Shown: piece by piece, positions 24,647 through 34,181 of the stretch | Position numbering within the stretch: position 1 is the first letter of the stretch | How the letters are laid out: each line of letters starts with the position of its first letter | Assembly: GCA_003241965.1 (NCBI GenBank) | Contig: QBMB01000021.1 | Span: 1 to 54,116, forward strand | Source of the DNA: Burkholderiales bacterium | GTDB lineage: Bacteria > Pseudomonadota > Gammaproteobacteria > Burkholderiales > Burkholderiaceae_C | Direction of reading: 5' to 3' | DNA length: 54,116 nt | The notes under the pieces: model-generated | What the model was told of the DNA's origin: nothing | Databases searched by the model: none | The model's input: only the letters and a program-made list of their open reading frames with translations | Made by a program: the position numbers and the translations under genes

Positions 24647-25734
24647 GGCTGCAGGAACACGCGGGCCTTGCGCGGCGCCACCACCACGGTGTCGCCTTCC
24701 TTGATACCGAGTTCGCGGAAGCGGTCGGCGGACAGGTGGGCTTCGATCAACGTGGGTTTCTCGCCGTTGGCCGGTGACTCCAGCGGCAACAGTTCGAGGC
24801 GGGCGATCGGCCCCACCACGACGGCGCGGTCCAGCCTGACGACCATGCCGCTCAGACCCGCCGCGTAGGGCAACACGTCCAGCTCGTGCGGGCGCACATA
24901 GGCGAAGGCCTTGGCGTCCTGCGCGCCGGCGTGTTCGGGCGAGTGGATCGACGCGGCGTTGACCTGGCCGTCCAGCCACACCTGGCCCTCGTGTGCGCGG
25001 CCATGAAACAAGTTCACGTCGCCGAGGAAGCCATACACAAACGGGCTCGCCGGGCGGTCCCACACCTCCTGCGGCGCGCCCACCTGTTCCACATGGCCCT
25101 GGTTCATCAGCACCACGCGGTCGGCCACTTCGAGCGCTTCTTCCTGGTCGTGCGTGACGAAGACGCTGGTCACGTGCAGTTCGTCGTGCAGGCGGCGCAG
25201 CCAGCGGCGCAGTTCCTTGCGCACCTTGGCATCCAGCGCGCCGAAAGGCTCATCGAGCAGCAGCACCTTGGGCTCCACCGCGAGCGCACGCGCCAAGGCA
25301 ATGCGCTGGCGCTGGCCACCCGAGAGCTGCGAGGGGTACCGGTCGGCCAGCCAGTCGAGCTGCACCAGCTTGAGCAGGTCGTGCACCTTGGCCTTGATCT
25401 GCGCGTCGCTCGGGCGCTCGCCGCGCGGTTTCACGCGCAGGCCGAAGGCCACGTTTTCCAGCACCGTCATGTGGCGGAACAGCGCGTAGTGCTGGAACAC
25501 GAAGCCCACGTTGCGCTCGCGCACATGCACGTCGGTGGTGTCTTCGCCGCTGAAGAAGATGTTGCCGGTGTCGGGCGTCTCCAGGCCCGCGATGATGCGC
25601 AGCAGCGTGGTCTTGCCGCAGCCTGATGGGCCGAGCAGTGCGAGCAGTTCACCCGAGTGGATGTCGAGGTTGACGTTGTTCAGCGCCTGGAAGGTGCCGA
25701 AGTGCTTGTTGATGTTGCGGATTTCGATGCTCAT
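24631..25734 (-). CDS. cysA: Sulfate/thiosulfate ABC transporter ATP-binding protein CysA
   Basis: This 367-residue ATPase energises sulfate uptake. All nucleotide-binding motifs are present: Walker [10 protein letters not shown] (about residues 36-44), signature [15 protein letters not shown], Walker [13 protein letters not shown] and the switch His in [10 protein letters not shown]-terminal TOBE-like regulatory region completes the usual CysA length. The ATG at 25734 is chosen because the longer frame to 25851 is translated repeat DNA. It is the last gene of the sbp-cysT-cysW-cysA operon. Confidence 0.95.
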   Translation of the reverse strand: MSIEIRNINKHFGTFQALNNVNLDIHSGELLALLGPSGCGKTTLLRIIAGLETPDTGNIFFSGEDTTDVHVRERNVGFVFQHYALFRHMTVLENVAFGLRVKPRGERPSDAQIKAKVHDLLKLVQLDWLADRYPSQLSGGQRQRIALARALAVEPKVLLLDEPFGALDAKVRKELRRWLRRLHDELHVTSVFVTHDQEEALEVADRVVLMNQGHVEQVGAPQEVWDRPASPFVYGFLGDVNLFHGRAHEGQVWLDGQVNAASIHSPEHAGAQDAKAFAYVRPHELDVLPYAAGLSGMVVRLDRAVVVGPIARLELLPLESPANGEKPTLIEAHLSADRFRELGIKEGDTVVVAPRKARVFLQPQVVA

Positions 25735-25744
25735 GATCTTCTTT

Positions 25745-25848
25745 CTCCCTCGCCCCTTTGGGGAGAGGGTTGGGGTGAGGGGCACGCGTGAAGAGGTGTC
25801 GGCAAGGGGAGAGCCCTCACCCCAGCCCTCTCCCAGAGGGAGAGGGGG
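25745..25848. repeat. Dispersed inverted repeat between cysW and cysA
   Basis: Two inverted copies, 25745-25782 and 25811-25848, carry the CCCTCACCCCA.CCCTCTCCC type element found as an intergenic repeat in many proteobacteria. The inner halves pair, and each copy is itself partly palindromic (GGGGAGAGGG, CCCAGAGGGAG). The right copy encodes the last residues of CysW, and the left copy lies in the 82-base gap before cysA. Confidence 0.85.
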
Positions 25849-26830
25849 CAAGAATGGGAGCGGGAGCCGTAGGCCGCTCGGGTGGCAACTCGGCCAGTGC
25901 CTTCATCTCGGCCTCCATGCGCCACTCGGCCACCGACTTGATCACCAGCGTGACCAGGGCCAGCAAGGCCAGCAGTGAGGCCACGGCAAACGCCGCCACC
26001 GACTGGTACTCGTTGTAGAGCACTTCCACGTGCAGTGGCATGGTATTGGTCTGGCCGCGGATGTGGCCGGAAACCACCGAGACCGCGCCGAACTCGCCCA
26101 TGGCCCGCGCGTTGCACAGGATCACGCCGTAGATCAGGCCCCACTTGATGTTGGGCAGGGTCACGTACCAGAAGGTCTGCCAGCCGCTGGCACCCAGCAC
26201 CTGCGCGGCCTGCTCCTCGTCGTTGCCCTGTGCCTGCATCAGCGGAATGAGTTCGCGCGCAATGAAGGGGAAGGTGACAAAGACCGTGGCCAGGATGATG
26301 CCCGGCACGGCAAAGATGATCTTGATGTCGTGCTCCATCAGCCAGGGGCCGAACCATCCCTGTGCGCCGAACACCAGCACATAGATCAGGCCCGCCACCA
26401 CCGGCGACACCGAGAACGGCAGGTCGATCAGCGTGGTGAGGAAGGACTTGCCGCGGAACTCGTACTTGGCGATGCACCAGGCCGCGGCCACGCCGAACAC
26501 CAGGTTCAGCGGCACGGCAATGGCCGCCGTCATCAGCGTCAGCCGGATGGCCGACCATGCGTCGGGTTCCTGCAGCGCTTCCCAGTAGGCGTCCCAGCCC
26601 TTGCGCAGGGCTTCGGTGAACACCGCTGCGAGTGGCAGCACCAAGAAGAGAAACATGAAGACCAGCGCCACGCCGATCAGCGTGTAGCGCACCCAGGGTG
26701 CTTCGGTGGTGGCAGCCTTCACCAGCGAACGCCGCGGAACTGGCTTTGCCAGGCCGCCAGCGTTGCCCCCTTGAGGGGGTGACAGGCTCGCATCGCGAGA
26801 CTGGCGCGGGGGAGTACCTTTTTCACTCAT
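25817..26830 (-). CDS. cysW: Sulfate ABC transporter permease CysW
   Basis: This 337-residue inner-membrane permease has six or so helices and the permease-ATPase coupling region ([20 protein letters not shown]). It pairs with CysT. The N-terminus is extended by about 45 polar residues ([17 protein letters not shown]). The last dozen residues ([12 protein letters not shown]) are translated from the dispersed repeat, so the native C-terminus was probably replaced when the repeat inserted. The start overlaps the cysT stop by 4 bases. Confidence 0.94.
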   Translation of the reverse strand: MSEKGTPPRQSRDASLSPPQGGNAGGLAKPVPRRSLVKAATTEAPWVRYTLIGVALVFMFLFLVLPLAAVFTEALRKGWDAYWEALQEPDAWSAIRLTLMTAAIAVPLNLVFGVAAAWCIAKYEFRGKSFLTTLIDLPFSVSPVVAGLIYVLVFGAQGWFGPWLMEHDIKIIFAVPGIILATVFVTFPFIARELIPLMQAQGNDEEQAAQVLGASGWQTFWYVTLPNIKWGLIYGVILCNARAMGEFGAVSVVSGHIRGQTNTMPLHVEVLYNEYQSVAAFAVASLLALLALVTLVIKSVAEWRMEAEMKALAELPPERPTAPAPILAPSPSGRGLG

Positions 26831-27723
26831 TGCAGGTTGCCTCCGGAGCGCTTGCGTTGCCAGGTTTGCAAACCGTTGATGAGCAGCAGCAACACGAAGG
26901 AAATAGCGAGCATGACCGTGGCCACGGCGGTGGCGCCGGCGTAGTCGTACTGCTCCAGCTTGCTGATGATGATGAGGGGTGTGATCTCGGAAATCATGGG
27001 CATGTTGCCGGCGATGAAGATCACCGAGCCGTATTCACCCACCGCACGCGCAAACGCCATGGCAAAGCCGGTGAGCAGGGCGGGGGCGATGCTGGGAAAG
27101 ATCACGCGGCTGAAGGTCTGCCAGCGCGTGGCGCCCAGGCAGGTGGCGGCTTCTTCCAGCTCTTTTTCGGTGTCTTCGAGCACCGGCTGCACCGTGCGCA
27201 CCACGAAGGGCAGGCCGATGAAGATGAGCGCGATCACCACACCGTTGGGGTTGAAGGCCAGCTGCAGGCCCAGCGGCTCGGTGTACTGCCCGATCCAGCC
27301 GTTGCCGGCGAGGATGGCGGTGAGCGAAATGCCGGCCACGGCGGTGGGCAGCGCAAAGGGCAGGTCCACGAGCGCGTCGACGATCTTCTTGCCCGGGAAG
27401 TTGTAGCGCACCAGCACCCAGGCCACCAGCAGGCCGAAGACCGCGTTGACGCAGGCCGCGATGAACGATGCGCCGAAGGTCAGCCGGTACGAGGCCATCA
27501 CGCGCGGCGCGGTGACCGCTTCCCAGAACTGGGGCCAGGTGAGGGTGAAGGTCTTGAAGATCAGCGCCGAGAGCGGGATCAGCACGATCAGGCTCAGGTA
27601 GAAGACCGTGAAGCCCAGCGTGATGTTGAAGCCCGGCAGCACACGGCGCGTGGCGCGGCGGGGCAGAGTGGAACCGTGCGGGGCGGGAGAGCCTCCCAGC
27701 ACGGCAGATGGAGCGACGGACAT
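26827..27723 (-). CDS. cysT: Sulfate ABC transporter permease CysT (CysU)
   Basis: This 298-residue membrane permease forms the translocation channel with CysW. It has the helix pattern of binding-protein-dependent permeases and a coupling motif [18 protein letters not shown]. The [15 protein letters not shown] region is characteristic of CysT. The stop overlaps the cysW start, and the gene directly follows the sulfate-binding protein gene, so all four genes form one operon. Confidence 0.95.
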   Translation of the reverse strand: MSVAPSAVLGGSPAPHGSTLPRRATRRVLPGFNITLGFTVFYLSLIVLIPLSALIFKTFTLTWPQFWEAVTAPRVMASYRLTFGASFIAACVNAVFGLLVAWVLVRYNFPGKKIVDALVDLPFALPTAVAGISLTAILAGNGWIGQYTEPLGLQLAFNPNGVVIALIFIGLPFVVRTVQPVLEDTEKELEEAATCLGATRWQTFSRVIFPSIAPALLTGFAMAFARAVGEYGSVIFIAGNMPMISEITPLIIISKLEQYDYAGATAVATVMLAISFVLLLLINGLQTWQRKRSGGNLQ

Positions 27724-28725
27724 TTATTTGCCCAGCGTGTAGATCTTGTCGAACTGGCCGCCGTCGTTGAAGTGCACCTTCTGTGCTTCGGCCAGCGAGC
27801 CGAAGTACTGCTCCACGCTGAAGAACTTGATGGGCTTGAAGGCCGTGGCGTACTTCTTCAGCACCGCTTCGTTGCGCGGACGGATGTTGTGCTTGGCGGC
27901 GATCTCCTGACCCTCGGGGCTGTAGAGGAAATCGAGGTAGGCCTTGGCCTCGGCGGCCGAGCCTTTCTTGTTCACCGTGCGCTCGACGATGGCCACCGGG
28001 TTCTCCGTCACGATGGAGGCGCTCGGGTGGATGGCGTCGACTTTGCCAGCGCCGAACTCGGTGTCGACCGACACGACCTCGGACTCGAAGGTCACGAGCA
28101 CGTCGCCGATGTTGCGTTGCAGGAAGACGCCGGTGGCGTCACGGCCACCGCGGGCCAGCACCGGCACGTTCTTGTAGAGCTTGCCCACGAACTCGGCGGC
28201 ATCGGCGTCGCTGCCGCCCTTGCTGCGCACATAGCCCCACGCGGCCAGGTAGGCCATGCGGCCGTTGCCACCAGTCTTGGGGTTCACCACGATCACCTGC
28301 ACGCCGGGCTTGACCAGGTCGTCCCAGTCCTTGATGCCCTTGGGGTTGCCGTTGCGCACCAGGAACAGCATGGTCGAGGTGGTCGGCGCGGCGTTGTTCG
28401 CGAACTTCTGGCGCCAGTCCTTGGCGACCACACCCTTCTCGGCGAGAAAGTCCACGTCGGTGGTGGTGTTGAAGGTGACCACATCGGCTTCCAGGCCGTC
28501 GGCCACGGCGCGCGCCTGGGCGCTGGAGCCGGCGTGCGACTGGTCGACCTTGATGTCCTTGCCGGTGCTCTTTTTGTAGTTCGCGGCGAAGGCCACGTTG
28601 ATGTCCTTGTAGAACTCGCGCGCCACGTCGTACGAGACGTTGAGCAGCGTGGTGGTCTGGGCAGAAGCCAGCGCGGAGGTGGACAGGGCAACGGCGGCGA
28701 GGGTCACACGCAAGGTGTTCTTCAT
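27724..28725 (-). CDS. Periplasmic sulfate-binding protein (Sbp/CysP family)
   Basis: This 333-residue protein has a Sec signal peptide (cleavage after LASAQ, about residue 23) and a type-II periplasmic binding fold for sulfate or thiosulfate. Family motifs are LLNVSYDVAREFYKDIN, QSHAGSSAQARAV and VVNPKTGGNGRMAYLAAWGY. It starts the transport operon and abuts cysT with no gap. It resembles the second binding protein at 30689-31702 along its length. Which of the two prefers sulfate or thiosulfate cannot be told. Confidence 0.94.
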   Translation of the reverse strand: MKNTLRVTLAAVALSTSALASAQTTTLLNVSYDVAREFYKDINVAFAANYKKSTGKDIKVDQSHAGSSAQARAVADGLEADVVTFNTTTDVDFLAEKGVVAKDWRQKFANNAAPTTSTMLFLVRNGNPKGIKDWDDLVKPGVQVIVVNPKTGGNGRMAYLAAWGYVRSKGGSDADAAEFVGKLYKNVPVLARGGRDATGVFLQRNIGDVLVTFESEVVSVDTEFGAGKVDAIHPSASIVTENPVAIVERTVNKKGSAAEAKAYLDFLYSPEGQEIAAKHNIRPRNEAVLKKYATAFKPIKFFSVEQYFGSLAEAQKVHFNDGGQFDKIYTLGK

Positions 28726-28805
28726 GGGAAAGCTCCAAACGGAAACAGGATGTGAAGAATTCTGGGCGTAGGTCCCGTGAAACCCAACGACTTTGTTCTT
28801 GTTTC

Positions 28806-28826
28806 CTTATGTGCCTCGGGCATAAG
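28806..28826. promoter_or_regulatory. Inverted repeat upstream of the sulfate operon, possible operator
   Basis: CTTATG (28806-28811), nine bases, then CATAAG (28821-28826) form a perfect dyad about 80-100 bases upstream of the sulfate-binding protein ATG. A CysB-type LysR activator would be expected to bind hereabouts, but I cannot match a specific consensus. Confidence 0.25.
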
Positions 28827-28842
28827 CCCGGGTCAGCTTGCC

Positions 28843-29412
28843 TCAGGCGGGTTCCACCGCACGGGCCGACGTCGGCACATCGGCCCCCAGCGACTGCAGC
28901 AGCGCCAGACCCAGCGGCCATGGGCCATGGCCCGAGTCCACATTGATGTGGCCCGCGTCGTTGAGCCGCACGAATTCACTGCCCCAGGCGCGGGCGTAAG
29001 CACCGGCCGTGCGCACCGGGCAATACGGGTCGTTGCTGCTGGCCACGAGAACGCTGCGGTAGGGCAGGCGCTGATACGGGACCGGGGCAAAGTCGGCCAG
29101 CACGCCTCGGCGTTCTGGGTCGGCTGGAGCGACCAGCAGCGCGCCCTGGATGCGCTCCGCGATGGACGGGGGTAGGTGGGTGGTGGTGATGCAACCGAGG
29201 CTGTGTGCGACGACCACCACCGGCCCAGGGGCCCGCTCGATGGTTTCACTCAGGCGCGCAACCCATGCCTTGCGAACAGGTGCGACCCAGTCGTCTTGCT
29301 CGACGCGCAGCACATGGGGCAGGGCGTCGGACCAGAGGGTCTGCCAGTGGCCCGGCCCCGAGTTGCGCCAGCCGGGCATGATGATGACGGTGGGTGAATC
29401 CATGCTGTGCAT
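28843..29412 (-). CDS. RBBP9/YdeN-type alpha/beta hydrolase
   Basis: This serine hydrolase of about 189 residues belongs to the RBBP9/YdeN family. The N-terminal TVIIMPGWRNSGPGHWQTLW is the family hallmark. The nucleophile is Ser in VVVAHSLGC, and the Asp and His probably lie in SSNDPYCP and DAGHINVDSG. Substrates of bacterial members are largely unknown. The start is set at 29412 (29403 is also possible), since the longer frame has no family similarity. It lies between the two sulfate-binding protein genes without an obvious link to sulfate. Confidence 0.88.
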   Translation of the reverse strand: MHSMDSPTVIIMPGWRNSGPGHWQTLWSDALPHVLRVEQDDWVAPVRKAWVARLSETIERAPGPVVVVAHSLGCITTTHLPPSIAERIQGALLVAPADPERRGVLADFAPVPYQRLPYRSVLVASSNDPYCPVRTAGAYARAWGSEFVRLNDAGHINVDSGHGPWPLGLALLQSLGADVPTSARAVEPA

Positions 29413-29617
29413 TGTGTGAAGGCCCTGCGCATTCACCAACAACCATGAAGTAGTTTGCTCATGGGCCTGCGGCATATGGGATGCGCCGCAGCCCGCCCAC
29501 GAGAAACTTTTGGTTGACGTACCTCCTCCAATCCCGCAGGCTGCAAGCCTTGAGTGCTGTGGGCTGCGCAACGCAGCGGTCCGTCGCAACCCCGATGAAC
29601 CTTGGACAGGAGCTCCC

Positions 29618-29818
29618 ATGTCACAAAAACAACCTTCCCCCGACGAGGCCCTGGCCGAACACCCGCTGGACTATTCAGACCCGGAACTGCGCGCCTACGC
29701 CGAGGAGCAGGCCGAAGACATTCTGGACACCGTGGTGCACTACATGCCCATGGTCCTGCCCGTCATGGGTGCCATCCTGATCTTCATGCTGGCTTTCATC
29801 GCAGTGTTCATGGCTTGA
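29618..29818 (+). CDS. Small membrane protein of unknown function, 66 residues
   Basis: An ATG at 29618 with AGGAG 5 bases upstream opens a 66-residue frame. Its N-terminal half is acidic (AEHPLDYSDPELRAYAEEQAE). A single hydrophobic C-terminal helix follows (MVLPVMGAILIFMLAFIAVFM), so it looks tail-anchored. I do not recognise a named family. Its last 11 bases overlap the convergent GFA gene. The ribosome-binding site and sensible composition favour a real gene. Confidence 0.65.
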   Translation: MSQKQPSPDEALAEHPLDYSDPELRAYAEEQAEDILDTVVHYMPMVLPVMGAILIFMLAFIAVFMA

Positions 29819-30305
29819 TGTCGGCACTTCCCTGTTGGTGTTTCTCGTGCCACTCCTTCAGGGAAAAGTCCGGGTAGCCATCAAAGCGTTGGTCGCCCTT
29901 GTGGCCCTCCACCTTCACCCATGGCGCTTTCGAGTCCAGCAGGATGTGCACGTTCTCTTCAGGCGTGGGCAAGGGCGTGTCGATGGCGCCCGCGTGCGGG
30001 TGCACCAGCTCGGGCCAGGAGGGGTCCCACAACCAGAGTGCCGTGCCGCACTTTCCGCAGAAGTGCCGCTGCCCCGTGCTCTGCCGCACGTGGTCGCCTT
30101 CGATGATCCTGGCTTGGTAAACGCGCAGGTGGCGTTTGCCGGTCACTTTCAGGGTGCTGTGGTCGGCGCCGAGGTTGATGGCGTAGCCACCGGTGCCCGC
30201 CGTCTTTCGGCAGATGGAGCAATAGCAGCGCATGAACGGCACAGGCTCGGTGGATTCGACCGAGAACTTGACGCTGCCGCAGTGGCATGAACCTTCCAGA
30301 TGCAT
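29808..30305 (-). CDS. GFA-family (glutathione-dependent formaldehyde-activating type) zinc protein
   Basis: This 165-residue protein carries the GFA Cys pattern: GSCHCGSVKF at the N-terminus, RCYCSICRK at about residues 26-34 and HFCGKCGTALWLW at about 81-93. These Cys bind two zinc ions. Members are annotated as glutathione-dependent formaldehyde-activating enzymes, but most have no proven activity. The gene points against the small membrane protein gene and is followed upstream by a DUF1330 gene in the same direction. Confidence 0.9.
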   Translation of the reverse strand: MHLEGSCHCGSVKFSVESTEPVPFMRCYCSICRKTAGTGGYAINLGADHSTLKVTGKRHLRVYQARIIEGDHVRQSTGQRHFCGKCGTALWLWDPSWPELVHPHAGAIDTPLPTPEENVHILLDSKAPWVKVEGHKGDQRFDGYPDFSLKEWHEKHQQGSADIKP

Positions 30306-30331
30306 GGAGCCTCCGCCGCTGAGGTCGGTGG

Positions 30332-30631
30332 TTACGCCACCGCCTCGATGATGCGGATGTCCCGCTCGGCACCCTGGCCCAACGCTGCCAGCGCTTCCTG
30401 GTAGGCCGGACTGTCGTGTGCCTCTGTGGCCTGCGCCACGCTGTCGAACTCGAGCAACACGGCGCGTTGGTTGACGGCTGCTTCGTACACCTTGGCAGGC
30501 ATGCCGCGGGCCAGGAAACGCCCTCCGGCTGCTTGCAGGGCAGGGCCAGCGAGCGCTGCATAGGCCGCGAGTGCGGCAGGGTCGCTGATGGAGCGGTAGG
30601 TGGAGATCCAGTAAGCCTTGGGCATGGTCAT
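30332..30631 (-). CDS. DUF1330 family protein
   Basis: This small cytoplasmic protein of about 99 residues has the dimeric alpha/beta-barrel sequence pattern of DUF1330 (KAYWISTYRSISDPAALAAYAALAGPA and LLEFDSVAQATEAHDSPAYQEAL). The function of the family is unknown. ATGs at 30631 and 30625 are both possible. It is probably transcribed with the GFA-family gene 26 bases downstream. Confidence 0.88.
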   Translation of the reverse strand: MTMPKAYWISTYRSISDPAALAAYAALAGPALQAAGGRFLARGMPAKVYEAAVNQRAVLLEFDSVAQATEAHDSPAYQEALAALGQGAERDIRIIEAVA

Positions 30632-30688
30632 TCCTTGGTGTGTTGGGATGGAATTCAGGGGCTCCATCCTATGTGACACCTGGCCGCC

Positions 30689-31702
30689 TTACTTGCGCGT
30701 GTAGATCTGGTCAAACGTGCCGCCGTCGGCGAAGTGCACCTTGGCCGCCTGCTCCCAGTCGCCGAACGCGTCTTCGATCTTGAAGAGGTTGAGCTTGGGC
30801 AACTGCTTGGCGTACTTGGCCTGGGCCTTGGTCGAGGTGGGGCGGTAGAAGTTCTTGCCGATGATGTCCTGCGCTTCTTCGCTGTACAGGTACTCCAGGT
30901 AGGCCGTGGCCACGGCGCGTGTGCCCTTCTTGTCCACGTTCTTGTCGACCACGGTCACGGCCGGCTCGGCCAGGATGGAGAGCGACGGGTAGATGAAATC
31001 GACCTTGTTGCCGAATTCCTTTTCCAGCAGGTAGGCCTCGTTTTCCCAGGAGATGAACACGTCACCCTGGGCGCGCTGCGCGAAGGTGATGGAGGAGCCG
31101 CGTGCGCCCGAGTCGAGCACCGGCACATTGGCGTACAGCTTGCCGATGAATTCCTGTGCCTTGGCGTCGCTACCGTATTTGCGCTTGGCGAATTCCCACG
31201 CGGCGAGGTAGTTCCAGCGCGCGCCGCCGGAGGTCTTGGGGTTGGGGGTGATCACCTTCACGTCGGGGCGGATCAGGTCGTCCCAGTCCTTGATGTTTTT
31301 CGGGTTGCCCGCGCGGGTCACCAGCACGATGGTGGAGGTGTAGGGCGAGCTGTTGAGCGGCAGGCGCTTCTGCCAGTCTTTGGGAATCCAGCCGCCGTTG
31401 CTGTGCAGTGCGTCGGTGTCACCGGCCAGGGCCAGCGTGGCCACGTCGGCGTCCAGGCCGTCGATGACGGAGCGGGCCTGCTTGCCCGAGCCACCATGGC
31501 TTTGTTTGATGCTCACGTCCTGGCCGGTCTTGGCTTTCCAGTGCTTGATGAACGCGGCGTTGTACTCCACGTACAGCTCGCGTGTCGGGTCGTACGACAC
31601 GTTGAGCAGCGTCACCGCTGCGGGCTGGGCGATGGCCGAGATGGCGCTGGCGGTGAGGGCGGTGGCTGCGAGGGCCTGGATGAGATGGCGGCGGGTGGTC
31701 AT
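30689..31702 (-). CDS. Second periplasmic sulfate-binding protein (Sbp/CysP family)
   Basis: This 337-residue binding protein has a signal sequence with an Arg pair ([15 protein letters not shown]) and probable cleavage after AIAQ, about residue 26. It shares the family motifs [30 protein letters not shown] and [20 protein letters not shown] with the operon copy, but has clearly diverged. No permease or ATPase gene is adjacent, so it likely docks with CysTWA encoded 3-6 kb away, perhaps giving a second specificity (thiosulfate versus sulfate; inference). Confidence 0.93.
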   Translation of the reverse strand: MTTRRHLIQALAATALTASAISAIAQPAAVTLLNVSYDPTRELYVEYNAAFIKHWKAKTGQDVSIKQSHGGSGKQARSVIDGLDADVATLALAGDTDALHSNGGWIPKDWQKRLPLNSSPYTSTIVLVTRAGNPKNIKDWDDLIRPDVKVITPNPKTSGGARWNYLAAWEFAKRKYGSDAKAQEFIGKLYANVPVLDSGARGSSITFAQRAQGDVFISWENEAYLLEKEFGNKVDFIYPSLSILAEPAVTVVDKNVDKKGTRAVATAYLEYLYSEEAQDIIGKNFYRPTSTKAQAKYAKQLPKLNLFKIEDAFGDWEQAAKVHFADGGTFDQIYTRK

Positions 31703-31789
31703 GTCGTTCCTTGTGAGAAAGGGGTTGGAAGTGACCGGATGATCCGGGCTTCTCCGCCTTTCAGGAACGAATGGATTCTTGGTTGTTAA

Positions 31790-32536
31790 TTACTTAATCA
31801 TCTGAGCCAAATGCCCCGATGGCGGCACACCAAAGACCGACTGCAAGCTCTTCTGCTCGGGCAGCACATAGACCATGGCCCGTTGCACCGAAAACGTGGG
31901 CGCGATGTGCGCGTCGAAGAAGTCCGCCGGAATGTTGATGCAGCCGTAGCTGATGCGGTTGTCGTCCGCTGTCTCGGTGGCCAGTCGCTGCAGGCGGCGC
32001 TCTTTCGGTTGGGTGGCGCGCACCCGGTGCATGGAGACGGCCGCGTCGTAGTCGACCCACACCACGTCTTCGCCGCCGATGTTGAGGCCGCGCTGGCCCT
32101 GGAAGCGGCCGGCGGGCGTGGTGCGCTCTTCGGGCAGCACGTCGGCAATGGCCTTGTCACCAATGCCGGGCACCGAGTCGTCTCCGTGTGCGGAGCCCAG
32201 CAGCACAGCGGTGTGGTCGAGCAGGCGGGCCTGCGCGTCAAACACATAGAGGTGTGCCGCGCGCTTGTCGATCACCACGAACGGCATGGCGGCGTGGTCG
32301 CCGGAGCTGGCGATCCAGTTCGCCATGTGCAGCAGGTCGCTCGACGCCTCGGTGCCGCCGAGATCGGCCAGGCGCGGGGGTGATGACGCGAGCGGTGCCA
32401 TGCCCTGCGATGCGCTCGTCGGGCCGGGCACGCCAGGAGGCAACAGCAGCGCGAGCATGGCCACCCCGACGAGCACACCAGTGCGAATGGCTGCCCAAGG
32501 GGTCGGCTCGTCAAGAGCGGGTGTCTGGCTGTTCAT
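31790..32536 (-). CDS. L,D-transpeptidase (YkuD-like) family protein
   Basis: This 248-residue protein has an N-terminal membrane anchor (about residues 20-36) and a periplasmic YkuD-type catalytic domain. The active-site motif appears as SMHRV followed by RISYGCINIP, with the catalytic Cys in SYGC where the family consensus is SHGC. The usual His beside the Cys is thus Tyr, so activity should be tested. Such enzymes cross-link peptidoglycan or attach proteins to it. It lies 87 bases upstream of the second sulfate-binding protein gene. Confidence 0.75.
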   Translation of the reverse strand: MNSQTPALDEPTPWAAIRTGVLVGVAMLALLLPPGVPGPTSASQGMAPLASSPPRLADLGGTEASSDLLHMANWIASSGDHAAMPFVVIDKRAAHLYVFDAQARLLDHTAVLLGSAHGDDSVPGIGDKAIADVLPEERTTPAGRFQGQRGLNIGGEDVVWVDYDAAVSMHRVRATQPKERRLQRLATETADDNRISYGCINIPADFFDAHIAPTFSVQRAMVYVLPEQKSLQSVFGVPPSGHLAQMIK

Positions 32537-32608
32537 GGACCGGTGCCTTCAAGCGACAACGCCCCTGGACCGCACGGGTCAAGGGGCGCTGCGCGCAAGG
32601 TGGCTGGA

Positions 32609-32875
32609 TCAGTTGCGATCAGCGCGCGCCACGGGTTCGTTCATCGCAGCGTTGTTGTTGGTGCTGTCGGTGGTGGCAGGTGCGGGTGTGGTCATGCCGC
32701 CCACAGGTGGCGTGGCCATGGGGGTGGTGGTCGTGGTTGGAGGGACTTCGTTGGCGGCGGCGGGTGCCGGGGTCGACGGTGAGCCGGAGGTGCTCGATTG
32801 TGCGAACACCAGGCCGACGGAGCCGACAACCGCCAGGGCGGCAATGGATGAGGTGATGAAGCTGGACGTTTTCAT
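32609..32875 (-). CDS. Small secreted Pro/Thr/Ala-rich protein
   Basis: This 88-residue protein has a clear signal peptide (KTSSFITSSIAALAVVGSVG, cleavage near FAQ), then a low-complexity Pro-Thr-Ala-Met region with a TTTTTP run and a polar tail. No family is recognised. It is probably periplasmic or cell-surface and intrinsically disordered. The ATG at 32875 is chosen because it begins the signal peptide; an ATG 27 bases upstream does not. Confidence 0.65.
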   Translation of the reverse strand: MKTSSFITSSIAALAVVGSVGLVFAQSSTSGSPSTPAPAAANEVPPTTTTTPMATPPVGGMTTPAPATTDSTNNNAAMNEPVARADRN

Positions 32876-33020
32876 GGGGGATCCTTTGAACGTGCTGCAC
32901 AAGGCAGCGGTTGAGACTCACAGCCGAAGGTGCCGGCTGGGTTTCAGATTAAGGGCCCCGACCCTCCACGGTCTGTTTGTAAGCGCACCGACCAATGGTC
33001 AGGGCGGTAACAGTTCGTCC

Positions 33021-34181
33021 TCAGAACCCCATGCGCTGTGCCAGCCAGATCGAGCCGATCACCGCGATGGCGAGCGACCCGCCCGCCACCACCACCCAGC
33101 GGTAGAAGGCGGTGTGGCGCAGCAGCCAGGCCACCGGCAGGAACGCCAGCACGATGGCGAGCTGGCCGATCTCCACACCCACGTTGAATCCGCCGAGCGC
33201 CAGCGCAAGCTGTTGTGCGGGCAGGGCCAGGTCGAGCAGCACGTTGGCAAAACCGAAGCCGTGGATGAGACCAAACGCAAAGGCCAGGCGCCAGCGCTTG
33301 AGCGAGAACCAGCCCAGCAAGTTGTTGAGTGCGGCCAGGATCACCGAGAGCGCGATCACCGATTCGATGATGCGCACCGGCGGGTTGACCCAGCCCAGGA
33401 TGGACGCCACCAATGTGATCGAGTGCGCCACGGTGAAGGCGGTGACGACCGCCAGCACGTCCATGAACGAGGTGCGGAAGTTCTCCACCGCCGGCCAGCT
33501 GGTCACACGCTGGCGCGAGGGCACCAGCGGCGCAAGCACCAGCAGGCTGAGCAGGAAGAGGATGTGGTCGATGCCGATCCAGATGTGCCAGATGCCTTCG
33601 ACCACATAACGCTTGAACACCGACCAGCCCGACACCTCGCCGGCCTGCAACGCGGCCTCGGGCCGGTCCGGGCTCAGGATGGCGCTGCTGGTGGCGCCGG
33701 GCAGCTCGACCTTGAGCAGACCGCGGTGCAGGTTGTCCTGGTCGAAGATCAGGTTGTACTTGAGCGTGAGCCGACCCGCAGCCACGTCCTCGGGGTCTGC
33801 GCAGGCCAATGTCCATTCGGCGCTGAGGTAGAAGCCGTCCGAATGGGGGCTGGCCATCACGTCCAGCGGCCGCAACTCGCACGCGGCCGAGGTGCCGCGC
33901 ACAGTGATGCCTTGCTGCATCCAGGCCTTGAGCTCGTCGATGCGGGTTGCTGTTTCACCCCAGCTCACCTGGCCGTCGCGGTTGTCGTCCAGGTCGAAGA
34001 TCAGGTCCACGTCGCGCAGGTTGATGTCGGTGCGCAGCACCAGATCGGAGCCGCGCTGCGAGAGCGAGAGGTAGGCGTTGCTGCTGGAGTGGGCCAGCGC
34101 CGGGGCCGCCGCGCAGGCGAGCAGGGCGATCAAGGCGGGCAGGGCGAAGCGCTGCGCCATGCGTTGGAACAGTGCGCTCAT
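33021..34181 (-). CDS. HupE/UreJ_2-type membrane protein with periplasmic domain
   Basis: This 386-residue protein has a signal peptide (cleavage near PALAHSSS), a soluble extracytoplasmic domain of about 150 residues, and a C-terminal membrane domain of about six helices. The latter carries the HupE/UreJ_2 motifs GIDHILFLLSLL, HGFGFANVLL and FNVGVEIGQLAIVL. Relatives are linked to nickel/cobalt handling or remain uncharacterised. The start shares one base with the stop of the upstream TPR gene, so the two are coupled. A second, shorter HupE-type protein is at 42654-43391. Confidence 0.85.
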   Translation of the reverse strand: MSALFQRMAQRFALPALIALLACAAAPALAHSSSNAYLSLSQRGSDLVLRTDINLRDVDLIFDLDDNRDGQVSWGETATRIDELKAWMQQGITVRGTSAACELRPLDVMASPHSDGFYLSAEWTLACADPEDVAAGRLTLKYNLIFDQDNLHRGLLKVELPGATSSAILSPDRPEAALQAGEVSGWSVFKRYVVEGIWHIWIGIDHILFLLSLLVLAPLVPSRQRVTSWPAVENFRTSFMDVLAVVTAFTVAHSITLVASILGWVNPPVRIIESVIALSVILAALNNLLGWFSLKRWRLAFAFGLIHGFGFANVLLDLALPAQQLALALGGFNVGVEIGQLAIVLAFLPVAWLLRHTAFYRWVVVAGGSLAIAVIGSIWLAQRMGF

